Shown here piece by piece: positions 55,549-64,000 of a stretch of DNA of 64,000 nt (its first letter is position 1; each line of letters begins with the position of its first letter). The DNA lies in assembly GCA_015501585.1 (NCBI GenBank), contig JADNRY010000015.1, forward strand, positions 496,001 to 560,000, read 5' to 3'. The stretch is from Rhodocollybia butyracea (taxonomy: Eukaryota > Basidiomycota > Agaricomycetes > Agaricales > Omphalotaceae). A program made the position numbers and the translations under genes. Under the pieces are notes generated by a model that saw nothing but the letters and a program-made list of their open reading frames with translations, was not told the DNA's origin and did no database searches.

Positions 55549-58434
55549 ATGTCTACCCCCACCCCAGTCTATGGTGGACAGTACATCTCCTCCAGTATTA
55601 TCTCAGCGTTATGGGGGATCTCATGCCTGCAGATGTACAACAATCTTTTGTTTGCCTACACAGATCGTCCACTAATGCACCCTTGACAGATTTAGTCAAT
55701 TTTCAAATAACAAGATACAAATTACAGTCCCTTACGCTTGGTCAGTTACCCCAAAGATAAAGCTATCTTTAAAACCCTGGTACGTGTTCTCTCGCAACCA
55801 CCCATCTGAATAACATTTGAGGAAAACTTAGGCCATAGTCTTGTGGTGAGCTATTCGAGTGAGATACAATAGATTTACTTGGCTTACGCCAGAAATTCTA
55901 GGTCGATGTTGACAATCCAGGTCGTCTGTGTCATTCAGCCAAGTAAGCAGTTTTTGATGGCTCTTCATACCTCAATCCTCCTCCAGTGTATTTTGTCCTG
56001 ATCACATACTGGGGAAATCTTGCAGCGTTATCGGAATCTTGGGTATTCCACCGAAGTCAGTTTCTTCTTATATACCTATAGTCTGCTGACCCTTACGTGT
56101 TAGAAAGACTCTGTATGTCCCTTGTCCATACCTTAAAGTTTCGCTGCTGAGATTACAATTGGATGGCTCTTCTCAAGGTCCAGGGCTTATGTTGGACTTC
56201 ATCATCTATCATCTTCATTATACTTACTATGGAACAGTCTTCTCACTTGCTACTATCTATGGAACATTCTCTCTTGCTGTAACTACTGGTATGTGAACTA
56301 GTTGTACTATCTTTATCCTGCCCACTTGCCATTGCTTTATTATCATGCTATCATCTATTCTTGCTTACTTACCTTGTGCTCCATTCCACTCTTGTCTTAT
56401 TGCTCTCACTCCCTGTGTAAACGCTTCACATGTTGTACTTATTATTATCTTGCTGGACTCATATATAAGCTCTGTATGTACTTGTGAAATATCAAGTTGT
56501 GTTTCTGTGTCTGTGTTTGTGTCTGGACCTTTGTCTCCCTTGTGTCTGTGTGACCAAGGCCAACTAACAGTGTTGTGTACACTGTCTGCTTTATTGATTA
56601 ACCTCTAATAGGTTATGGGCCCCATATTAGAGGTTAATCAATAAAGCAGACAGTGTACACAACACTGTTAATTGGCCTTGGTCACACAGACACAAGGGAG
56701 ACAAAGGTCCAGACACAACCACAGACACAGAAACACAACTTGATATTTCACAAGTACGTACAGAGCTTATATATGAGTCCAGCAAGATAATAATAAGTAC
56801 AACACGTGAAGCGTTTACACAGGGAGTGAGAGCAATAAGACAAGAGTGGAATGGAGCACAAGGTAAGTAAGCAAGAATAGATGATAGCATGATAATAAAG
56901 CAATGGCAAGTGGGCAGGATAAAGATAGTACAACTAGTTCACATACCAGTAGTTACAGCAAGAGAGAATGTTCCATAGATAGTAGCAAGTGAGAAGACTG
57001 TTCCATAGTAAGTATAATGAAGATGATAGATGACTATTTTCAAGTTGATATTGGAGTTATCTTCCTAAATTTTCGCACTTCTGGCTAAAGATGGACATGA
57101 GTCCGGCTCTTTACGGGTGACCCGTGGGTTTAACCGTGGGAATACCTGTCTGACCTGGTACCCGTTCCCACGGGTGCAGGTCAGGTCACAGGTCAGCCCT
57201 TGGGGATTTTGAGACCTTATAAAGTATATTTTAAGTACAAATACCTGCAGGTTGACCTGCATGACCCGGATCCGCCGGATCCAGGTACCCGTTTCCCACA
57301 GGTCCGGGTCAGGTCACAGGTCGTGTTTTTTTTGGGTGCAGGTACCTGTGCGGCGGGTCCGGGTTTACCGGGATCCGGACTCGTGTCCATTCTTACTTCA
57401 GGCTCTCACTGCTTTTGTAGCCCAATGCTTCTTTACATATCGCCTTTGTATATGTGCATAACACTTCTTGTATTTTTGCATCTGAACCTTTGACTTATCC
57501 TCAAATAGTCACCAGCAGGCGATCGTTGTTTCCTATCATATTTGTGAGTACAATGAAAACACATCAATTATCATCCCTTGACTATTCCCAATCTCGGATA
57601 GCTCCCTTTAATCATAGGACAACTGGGTGAGTGTTCTTTTGCTGAGTGTTGTTCAAGACATTGACCCGCTATTCAGTTGCAGAAGCAGGTAAGCCTTTCG
57701 ATGCAACTTCATTGAACATAACTGTAAGAATGTTCTCTTGGGTGTTCTTTCAGTTAGTCTTCATATCACGTTTTTCACAATTTTTTATACGTGTATAGAG
57801 ATAGTACTGACCAACAATCAGCAATTAACAACCAAGTCGTTCACGGTTTGTATTTTTTTCCTGGCTAATCCATGTTGGCTGTCTAATAAGGGAATTACAT
57901 AGAGCCCGACAATTGCTTCTGATGCATTTCCTGTTGCTATTGACACTGGGATTGCTACTTTCATAACATACTGGCTTCTCAAGGAGTCAAAGGGAGCTGC
58001 TGGGTAGCGTCTGAGCTTGTTGTGTACCGCGGCTCGCGTATACTTAGAATTTCGCGTACTTAGAATTTCTCTCCAGGTCACGTGCAATGATTGTCAGACT
58101 GATTACCTTGACGATTATCTCTGGATTCTGGACAGCATCTGTCGCTCTAGCAGCTTTTGTTGCGATGAGTGCAACCTCTAGACTCTAAGTTTCCCTTTCA
58201 ACCTTCAATTATCAGTGAACTGATGAATATCTCCAGTCGATTGTTTGCAATACCCAGACATATGGGGCTATCTCCTATCCTCTCTGCTCGCTGTATTGCA
58301 ACATTGTCCTCGGCAATCTCAACGCCCGTGAGTACATTAGGGATGCACAGAGATCAGATATAGTGTTAGGGTCAAATCTAAGATTTGAAGTGTGTAGTTA
58401 CTGTGATGGCTCTAGCACCCACATTCATACATAG
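55549..58434 (+). CDS. DUF6534-type multi-pass membrane protein, TE-bearing intron
   Basis: Many small exons identify an Agaricomycete DUF6534 protein (about 7 TM, function unknown). Start at 55549 (MSTPTPVYGGQYISSSIISA, LWGISCLQMY), then YPKDKAIFKTL, AIVLWSMLTIQVVCVIQP, YFVLITYWGNLAALSESWVF, ALTAFVAQCFFTYRLCI, VTSRRSLFPIIF, PTIASDAFPVAIDTGIATFI, TYWLLKESKGAAGSRAMIVR, LITLTIISGFWTASVALAAF and AISYPLCSLYCNIVLGNLNAREYIR, stopping at 58434. The exon-intron joins at 55640-55760 and 58170-58250 are uncertain. Between WVFHR (about 56060) and ALTAFVAQCFF (57401) lies an intronic stretch of about 1.2-1.3 kb holding a palindromic LTR pair and a MITE. Whether the gene still produces a correct mRNA cannot be told from sequence. 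Confidence 0.65.
56190..56610 (+). mobile_element. Ty1/copia LTR, forward copy
   Basis: A 421 bp LTR beginning TGTTGGACTTCATC and ending CCTCTAATA. It holds a TATA-like CATATATAAGCTCTG near 56459-56473 and is followed immediately by GGTTATGGGCCC (56611-56622), the complement of the anticodon stem-loop of initiator tRNA-Met, which is the half-tRNA primer-binding site known from Drosophila copia. This fixes its orientation as plus and its class as copia-like. Confidence 0.8.
56611..56624 (+). other. Primer-binding site remnant (half-tRNA iMet type)
   Basis: GGTTATGGGCCCCA: all that remains of the internal region of the element. Twelve bases match the reverse complement of TGGGCCCATAACC of eukaryotic initiator tRNA-Met. 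It also forms the hinge between the two inverted LTRs. Confidence 0.75.
56625..57033 (-). mobile_element. Ty1/copia LTR, inverted copy
   Basis: Reverse-complement copy of the forward LTR, from TATTAGAGGTTAATC to GATGATAGATGA. By eye about four substitutions over roughly 409 bp (for example near 56672, 56720, 56757 and 56806). It lacks about 12 bp at its outer end relative to the forward copy, and I see no target-site duplication. Confidence 0.82.
57088..57393. mobile_element. MITE-like element with terminal inverted repeats, TA flanks
   Basis: About 306 bp, beginning AAGATGGACATGAGTCCGG and ending CCGGACTCGTGTCCATTCT, flanked on both sides by TA (57086-57087 and 57394-57395). The interior is rich in CAGGTC/ACCCGT-type short repeats in both orientations (GGTCAGGTCACAGGTC twice). 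No coding capacity. Terminal repeats of about 17-19 bp with one or two mismatches and a TA target suggest a Tc1/mariner-type or related non-autonomous DNA transposon. Confidence 0.75.
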
Positions 58435-58919
58435 GCAGGCTGCGTCACGCTCTACTATTACGGCCAGTGTCAGTTTTGCATCCCACTATCTACCTTCTTC
58501 AGAAGAACCTGTCTCATCAGCAGGTATTTGTTTCAACTCGCCCTCTTCAATACTACATTTTCTGATGGCTACACTTTCAGATGATGAAGGAAGGGGAAAA
58601 TAGCGTCACGGTCAGTCATGAAGGGCCCACCAAGAACCCACAACTTCCCCCTTTTTTTTCTTGTAGTATTTGATTCAAGTATATCATTAGCGTCGACGGT
58701 CGTGATTTTACCTTTTATCTTATGTTATTCGATTTCTTCTCTTCTCGCCTTACCTCGCTTTACTCATCCTCTTGTCCTATTCCTTATTCTCGTACAAATC
58801 CTGTCATTTAAGTAGTTCTGTTACCAAATTCGTGAATAAGGCCAGAGTTTATTCAAATTACAAGTACCGAATCGCTACCAGCTTCCTCCTGTTCCTTCCC
58901 TTGTACCTTCAGGTTAACG
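58435..58919. other. Convergent spacer between the DUF6534 gene and family copy 3
   Basis: No gene. T-rich stretch at 58640-58800. The right edge (CAAATTACAAGTACCGAATCGC at 58855-58876) is conserved with the 3' flank of copy 2. Confidence 0.5.
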
Positions 58920-59649
58920 TCAAGTCAAGACTGTCGTTTTCATATCCATTTTCTTCCGCAGAAAATTACCAGCCTTTATAAGAGTTTTGCAAGGCTCAGG
59001 TTCCTTAATCTGAGCCGCCTTCAGCACCCACTGTTTTATCGGTACAAATTCTGTCAAAAACTCGTAATACAAGTCGTCCTGGCGTTTTTCAACATTCGCT
59101 AATTCAAGTTCGTCAGGAATGTCGGGAGGTAAGGCTTGGTGGAACACCTCATAATCATGATAGCCGGCGACTCGGACAACCCCACCAAACATGATGTTCA
59201 GAAGATTGTCCTTTGTCGGGGTGACGACATATCCATATCCATATCCACGGTGTTCTTCGGTACAGAAGTTCTCTCCTTCGAGCTTGTAAAAAAGCATATC
59301 CGAGTGGCCAGGTTTAATTTTGTCGCCCATCGCGGTCACAAGTACGTGCTCCAGCTCCACTTCGCCATCTCCCATATCCTCTGCCATCTCACTGATGGAT
59401 TTCTTGATGAGGTTCTGCGCTGCGACGGTTGTCACTTGTACTGGTTTACCGTGCTTATTGAACGCTTGCACTTTATACGTGGTGGTAAGGCGTCGTTCCT
59501 GGTTTTGGAAAAATCCAAGAAAAATCCATAAACCAGAATCGATGCAACATGTGATTATCTCTTACAAGCAATGGATTTGGCATAGCACACGCAAGGGAAA
59601 TGAGGAGTGCGAGGGGGCCAAAGCCGAGCGAGTGATGCGTGATTAACAT
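58920..59649 (-). CDS. Unknown secreted-protein family, copy 3
   Basis: Exon 1 from 59649 encodes the signal peptide MLITHHSLGFGPLALLISLA followed by CAMPNPLL and a GTAAGAGATA intron. Exon 2: ERRLTTTYKVQAFNKHGKPV, NLIKKSISEMAEDMGDGEVE, KPGHSDMLFYKLEGENFCTE, GYGYGYVVTPTKDNLLNIMF, YEVFHQALPPDIPDELELA, LYYEFLTEFVPIKQWVLKAA, and AGNFLRKKMDMKTTVLT at 58920. About 212 residues, intact. Same layout as copy 2, roughly 40% identical by eye. Repeated GYGYGY/GYEYGFGYG motif is shared with copy 1. No recognised domain; probably extracellular. Confidence 0.7.
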
Positions 59650-61856
59650 GGAGGGAATAATCAGATAGTGTTGAGTGTTGGAGACGAGATGGCAACAAAA
59701 TGGCGCGAGATGAGCGAACTGAACCGGCAGTTGGGGGAGTGTTTGCTCTTTCGTTCCGTTTCATTTATATCCTCGATAAAATGGATATATGCGTATGTGA
59801 TACACTGGTACAGAAAGATTAGTACTACGTATTGCCAATTTGCGAAACGCAGCGGGCAAGGGCGGACCGGACTAAGTAACCTTTTTCTACCAAATACCAA
59901 ACACTTCAAGTAGTAGGACTATCCGAAATGGGGCTAAGCCTAGAATTCGTCTCATAATGGTTTTCGGCGCACTCAGTTCCCTGGCTCTTCCTCAGAAGTA
60001 TGGTCAGACTTGCCAGGGAGGCGCTGAAATTCCGAGAGCGCGTACACTGTAGCCTAGTGTCTACTTCCATCCGCCTGCTGGGACATCTTTTAAGAGCTTC
60101 TAAGACGCGCATCAGCTGTGGTGGCGGCATGGCACCATCCTGGAGTGAATGGTCTCCAAATTTGGCAACCAAAGGATCCCGGCACGCAGCCCCCACGGGC
60201 CACACACATTGCACAAGGCGCGCCCATCGTTCCGCAACTTCAATCGTGGATTTATTTGGGATTAATTAATAAATTGACCAGATGACTGCAGCCATTCGAG
60301 GAAGGAAGAGCCTGGTCATAATGGTCGACCCACAAACCCTCCCATTGGCATCAAGTGACTTCAAATTCCAACCGACAAACAGACAAACAGACTTCTAAAC
60401 ATGCTGGGCGGAAGAAGTGCAGTTACGAGATGTATCGATTAACGACAGGCCCGTATCTATGCTATACATAGTAATATGCCTACCAATTTACGACTATGCA
60501 TCTAAGCCGCCTATCTATGCCTATCTGCGCCTATCTACGCCTATCTACGCTTGACGCTATGACGCTATGACGCTATGATACTATGAAATCTGATGCAATA
60601 TGGCGTAAGTAACACAACAACGTACATATGTACCCTCGATTCATTTTCGACGTTTCAGCGATCGGGGGCTTTGTAGATCATACTAGATCATACTTACTGG
60701 GGAGCGGAGGAAGGGTGGAGGCGAAGAGGAGGAAGAGTGGGGGAAGGGTCGAAGCGAAAAGGAAGAAGGGTACATAGAGGAAGAGTGGAGGAAGGATGGG
60801 ACAGGACAACGATTGCCGTAAAACATACTTACATACATAGAGTGGTGGAGGACACTTAAGACAAGGAAGAGAGCAAGAATTGGAATTGATATGATATGAT
60901 AGATATGATTGAGATATGATGAAAATGGTAGATACAATATCTGAGAGTATCTGAGCGGTTAGGTGTTGAGTCGAGAATCTAGAAGAAGGGATATCGATGA
61001 AGGATAATCGACAAGGGAGTAGATCTAGGGAGTAGAGAGATAGGCAGGGAGAAGCGAGATGAGATGTACTAAGACAGCGAATGAACGAGGGAGGGAAGGA
61101 GGCAGTTGCGTGAGTTGAGTTGATTTGAGTGAGTTCAACTCGCATCAAGTATGCGAATGAGGCTATGAGGATATGTGAATACAAGAATAAGGAAGGTGTA
61201 GAGATCGACAACGTACGAACGAGGGAGGAAGGCGGGGAGGGAAGGAGTCAAGTCATCTACGAAAGTCATCTATGATGAGATCCAAAAGCAGAGGAAGTTC
61301 GACAAGTTGTATGCGGATGATAATACAAGGATAAGGGATAAGCCGGGAGGATAAGGAGGATAAGTAAGGGAAAGAGGAAGAGATATAATAAGATAAGATA
61401 AATAGATAAAAGCACGACCGTCGACAGTATATACTTGAATCCAATGCTATATGTAACAAAAAAAAGGGTGATGCGCTGTTAATTGTAAATTGTTCGATTG
61501 AGATGATTGAGATGTTGAGATGATTGAGCAAGGAACGAGACAAGGAGACAAGGAGACAAGAGGAATAGATGACAAGAAAGAACAAGGAGATTGAAAAGGA
61601 GATTGAAAGAGAGGGGAGAAGGGGTTGAAGAAAGAGCACAAGGGGACTGAAAAAGAAACCGACATGACACGCATGACATGGACAGATTGCGACAGCAAGA
61701 ATCCCTCATATGTATAGGGTTAAAGGTATTAAAGGTACAAAAAAAGAAATGCGGTGGACGGATGGCACGATTCCATGTAATAGATAGCGCAAGCTGTTTA
61801 TGATTGAGTTCAAGTTGTTTAAGTTTGAGCTGTTCGAGTGTTATCGTATGGCGGTT
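59650..61856. other. Intergenic; conserved upstream block, short repeats and purine-rich tract
   Basis: 59683-59822 is the conserved upstream block of the secreted family. 60508-60585 has CTATCTACGC and GACGCTAT tandem short repeats. About 60695-61680 is strongly purine-rich on the plus strand (GAGGAAGAG, GAGACAAGGAGACAAG types). No gene is supported; the long minus-strand frames here are low-complexity artefacts. Confidence 0.55.
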
Positions 61857-62683
61857 CTATCGCATGGTGGTTCTGCAAGACATGACAGATAAGCGTTTTC
61901 GAACTCAGGGAGAGGAAGAGAGAGAAAGATACGGACTTGAATTTGGAGCCGATGGATCTAATCAAGGACGTTTAGGAAAGCAGAGAGAGAGAGAGAGAGA
62001 AAGACGTACTTGAATACGCGGATGTCTATTCGCCACTTTGGTTTTGTGTGTTTGGGAGGCGTAGGAGGCGTAGGAGATGTGGGATTGGGTTTCCGCTTCC
62101 CGAGAGTCAACTCCAGGCGCGGTATTATTCTCTTTCGCTGTGAGCTGGGTTTCTGCGGAATGATATCCTCGATGTCTGCACATGCATCGATGCTTTTGCG
62201 TTCTGTGAATTATAAGACGGAGTCACGATTATTTCGGAATTGGAATTGGAATTAGGAAGACGTACCAAGCGTAACGCTATCGATGTCTTCTACGGTAATG
62301 ACTGCTGAAACTCTAAGTGGCGACGTGCCCCAGTTGCGAGTCGTAGTATAGCATGAGGTTATTGAATCGAAAGACGAACGGCGACGAGGACCAGCTGTGC
62401 CGTGGATGCCAGCGAGGCCTGTGTGGTAAAAATCGTACCCTAAGCGTGGTGCAGTTGCTGGACGCTTGTTAAGCTGTGCTCGGCGGCGTTGAGTCTTTGC
62501 CTTTGAGCGGCGCTCGTCAAAAACGTGCGGGGCAATGCCGCTGATGACTTCTTTCGACGTCGGACGGAAGTTGGCGATGGATGCTGCGAAGTCTTTGACG
62601 ACGGCGACGGGGGCTGGGTTGACGACGTCGACACCGGCGTCGAGATTAACGAGGTCGGACGTCGCCGGAGACATCGTGGCCAT
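61857..62683 (-). CDS. Hypothetical basic protein
   Basis: Start chosen at 62683 (MATMSPATSDLVNLDAGVDV). Exon 1 runs through AASIANFRPTSKEVISGIAP, HVFDERRSKAKTQRRRAQLN, YDFYHTGLAGIHGT, RRRSSFDSITSCY and VSAVITVEDIDSVTLG. After an intron (about 62197-62264) comes ERKSIDACADIEDIIPQKPS, RKRIIPRLELTLGKRKPNPT, PPTPPKHTKPKWRIDIRVF. A CT-rich intron then leads to a short last exon ending near 61857. Around 210 residues, basic and partly disordered, no signal peptide. I recognise the style from Agaricomycete hypothetical proteins but no domain. The last exon is uncertain. Confidence 0.55.
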
Positions 62684-64000
62684 CGTGGTTTGAAAGAAAC
62701 AAGCGCGTGTTACGTACAAAAGGAACGTGGTGCGCGTTTTATCCGAAAAAGGAAATCATTCAGCCTCTCACGGTATTACCCTCTCCCGACTCTTGACAGT
62801 AACTAGTCGCTACTACTTAAACGCATCCATCCCGGCCGCCCTCGATGCCAAAGCAGTCGTCGCCGAATGGCTCAATGCGCTCGTCACTGCCGCCTCAGCC
62901 GCCGACATTGACACGCTCATCAGTCTGAGTCTTTCTGGCGCGACATCTTCGCATTCACTTGGAACTTCCGCGCCTTTATCAGCAGGGATAACATGAACAT
63001 TCAACAGTTTCTCAAATACCGTTTAACCCGCACTAGGGTAGCTGGTAACGGCAATGTTTCTTCGGTTCAGGGTTGAACCCATCGACCAGAACGTTACAAG
63101 CACATCGGATAGGTTACATGCTATGGGGTACGCGTGTACATCCGGATTCGACTATCCATATACTAGATATCATATCAATGAACTCATGACCCAACCATTG
63201 GCCTCAAATGAAAGTATTCAAGTTCAACTGCATTGAAGACTAGAAGGAAAGGTAGCAGGATAGTACTAGGCGATGGATGTGGACAATCACTTTGACCGAT
63301 GTCTAATAACATTAGGAGGATTGGATATTTGGGTTCCAGTTAGCACGCGATCCTCTCCATATTGCCTATAATGTTGAATGACTGCAGCTTCCACAGTTTT
63401 TAGAAAGCCACAAGACCTAATAAGGTTCTCAGAGGCCAACACAACCATCTTCCTGGAATCTTTTGGCTCGGTTTCATCCTCAGAAACCATGGGATTGATA
63501 AAATCGGTCGGTGTTCTCGATGCGCCTTGAACAAAGCACATGGGTAGAGAATACAGATAACAAGATGACGGCAGCAAAATTGAGCTTCAATGAATGCATG
63601 TTCAATGTTCATAGTGTTCATCCGGTATGGCCCGGACACAGACTTCTACACAAGGTAATGACTAGAAGAAAAATTATTGGAGATCAGGGGAGAAGTGGTT
63701 TCTTCGAACATTTGCTGCAGTCGTAGAGCGGCTAGACTACAAGAGGAGAGACCGAAACAGCCTGCAACTGGCGCACAATCATCTCTGGAGCAAGCTCGGT
63801 ACGGTTTCACGAGTTCCCCCATGATCCTGACTATGGCTTCAACTATGACTTTGACCTCGACAGCTTCAATCACGGCCCCTAGTCCTGTATCCTTCTCCGC
63901 CTATTGACAATGGAGGAAGCCTAGAGAGTCGAGACAAGAAGCTGGTCCCAGAGTGCACCTATTACACGGCCATCCGTGCGACTCATCGAAATCACAAGTT
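62684..64000. other. Right edge, mostly without supported genes
   Basis: Apart from a weak small secreted-protein candidate (63287-63599, -), I see no gene. A divergent promoter or a gene continuing beyond the window is possible. Confidence 0.4.
63287..63599 (-). CDS. Possible small secreted protein, frame uncertain
   Basis: From an ATG at 63599 the minus strand encodes a convincing signal peptide (MHSLKLNFAAVILLSVFSTH then VLC). Downstream, in the next frame, a stretch of about 80 codons (SRTPTDFINPMVSEDETEPK, VVLASENLIRSCGFLKTV, HYRQYGEDRVLTG) runs to a stop at 63287. Joining them needs a one-base shift near 63530 or an unrecognised intron. Low confidence; function unknown. Confidence 0.25.

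Noticed and set aside
56302..56933. Two identical-looking 61-codon frames on opposite strands
   Set aside because: They are mirror images produced by the inverted LTR pair, not genes.
60678..61709. Long minus-strand Ser/Leu/Pro-rich frames
   Set aside because: Low-complexity translations of a pyrimidine-rich strand; no splice sites, domains or normal composition.

Overview
This window is a piece of a filamentous basidiomycete genome, most likely an Agaricomycete. The genes are eukaryotic, with many 45-70 bp GT-AG introns. They include lineage-typical families (DUF6534-type membrane proteins, fungal APH-like kinases, RlpA-like secreted proteins, three thaumatin-like proteins) next to conserved fungal housekeeping genes (FKBP12, COP9 signalosome subunit 7, a PSP1-domain protein). 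I saw no tRNA, rRNA or CRISPR signal. All gene models were spliced by eye, so exon ends are provisional.

Layout. 0-0.5 kb: 3' part of a membrane-protein gene (-). 2-6.2 kb: divergent cytochrome P450 (-) and aldo/keto reductase (+). 6.5-10.5 kb: GPI-anchored alpha-amylase (-), APH-like kinase (+) and an orphan 171-residue protein (+). 11.2-13.4 kb: coiled-coil HAUS1-like protein (-) and a decayed SRPK-type kinase (+). 13.8-19.4 kb: secreted carboxylesterase (+), APC amino-acid/GABA permease (-) with a tandemly duplicated upstream region, and a YFH7-like P-loop kinase (-). 19.6-24.9 kb: GH71/GH99-like hydrolase with a long disordered tail (+), and a C2H2 zinc-finger factor (+). 25.4-31 kb: PSP1-domain protein (-) and a secreted double-psi beta-barrel protein (+).

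31.7-40.5 kb is a local duplication cluster: three thaumatin-like genes, the intact CSN7 gene, and a broken piece of CSN7 carried along by the duplication. 41.5-42.6 kb: FKBP12 (-), whose first exon is only the ATG. 42.6-46.9 kb is gene-poor and holds a minisatellite. 46.9-49.7 kb: MFS transporter (+). 50-60 kb: three dispersed copies of an unrecognised secreted-protein family (-) with a shared upstream block, and between them a DUF6534-type gene (+). One intron of that gene contains a nearly perfect inverted pair of Ty1/copia LTRs joined through a bare primer-binding site, plus a TA-flanked MITE. 60.7-61.7 kb is purine-rich; 61.9-62.7 kb is an unknown basic protein (-).

The genes look like a mosaic rather than one pathway: extracellular carbohydrate, ester and cell-wall functions (amylase, esterase, GH71/99-like, RlpA-like, thaumatin-like) mixed with transporters, a redox pair and conserved regulators. 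The most notable features are the LTR palindrome with its half-tRNA primer site, the thaumatin/CSN7 segmental duplication, and the unknown three-member secreted family. Several otherwise well-conserved genes carry single-base frame breaks, often at short homopolymers; these may be real decay or assembly errors.
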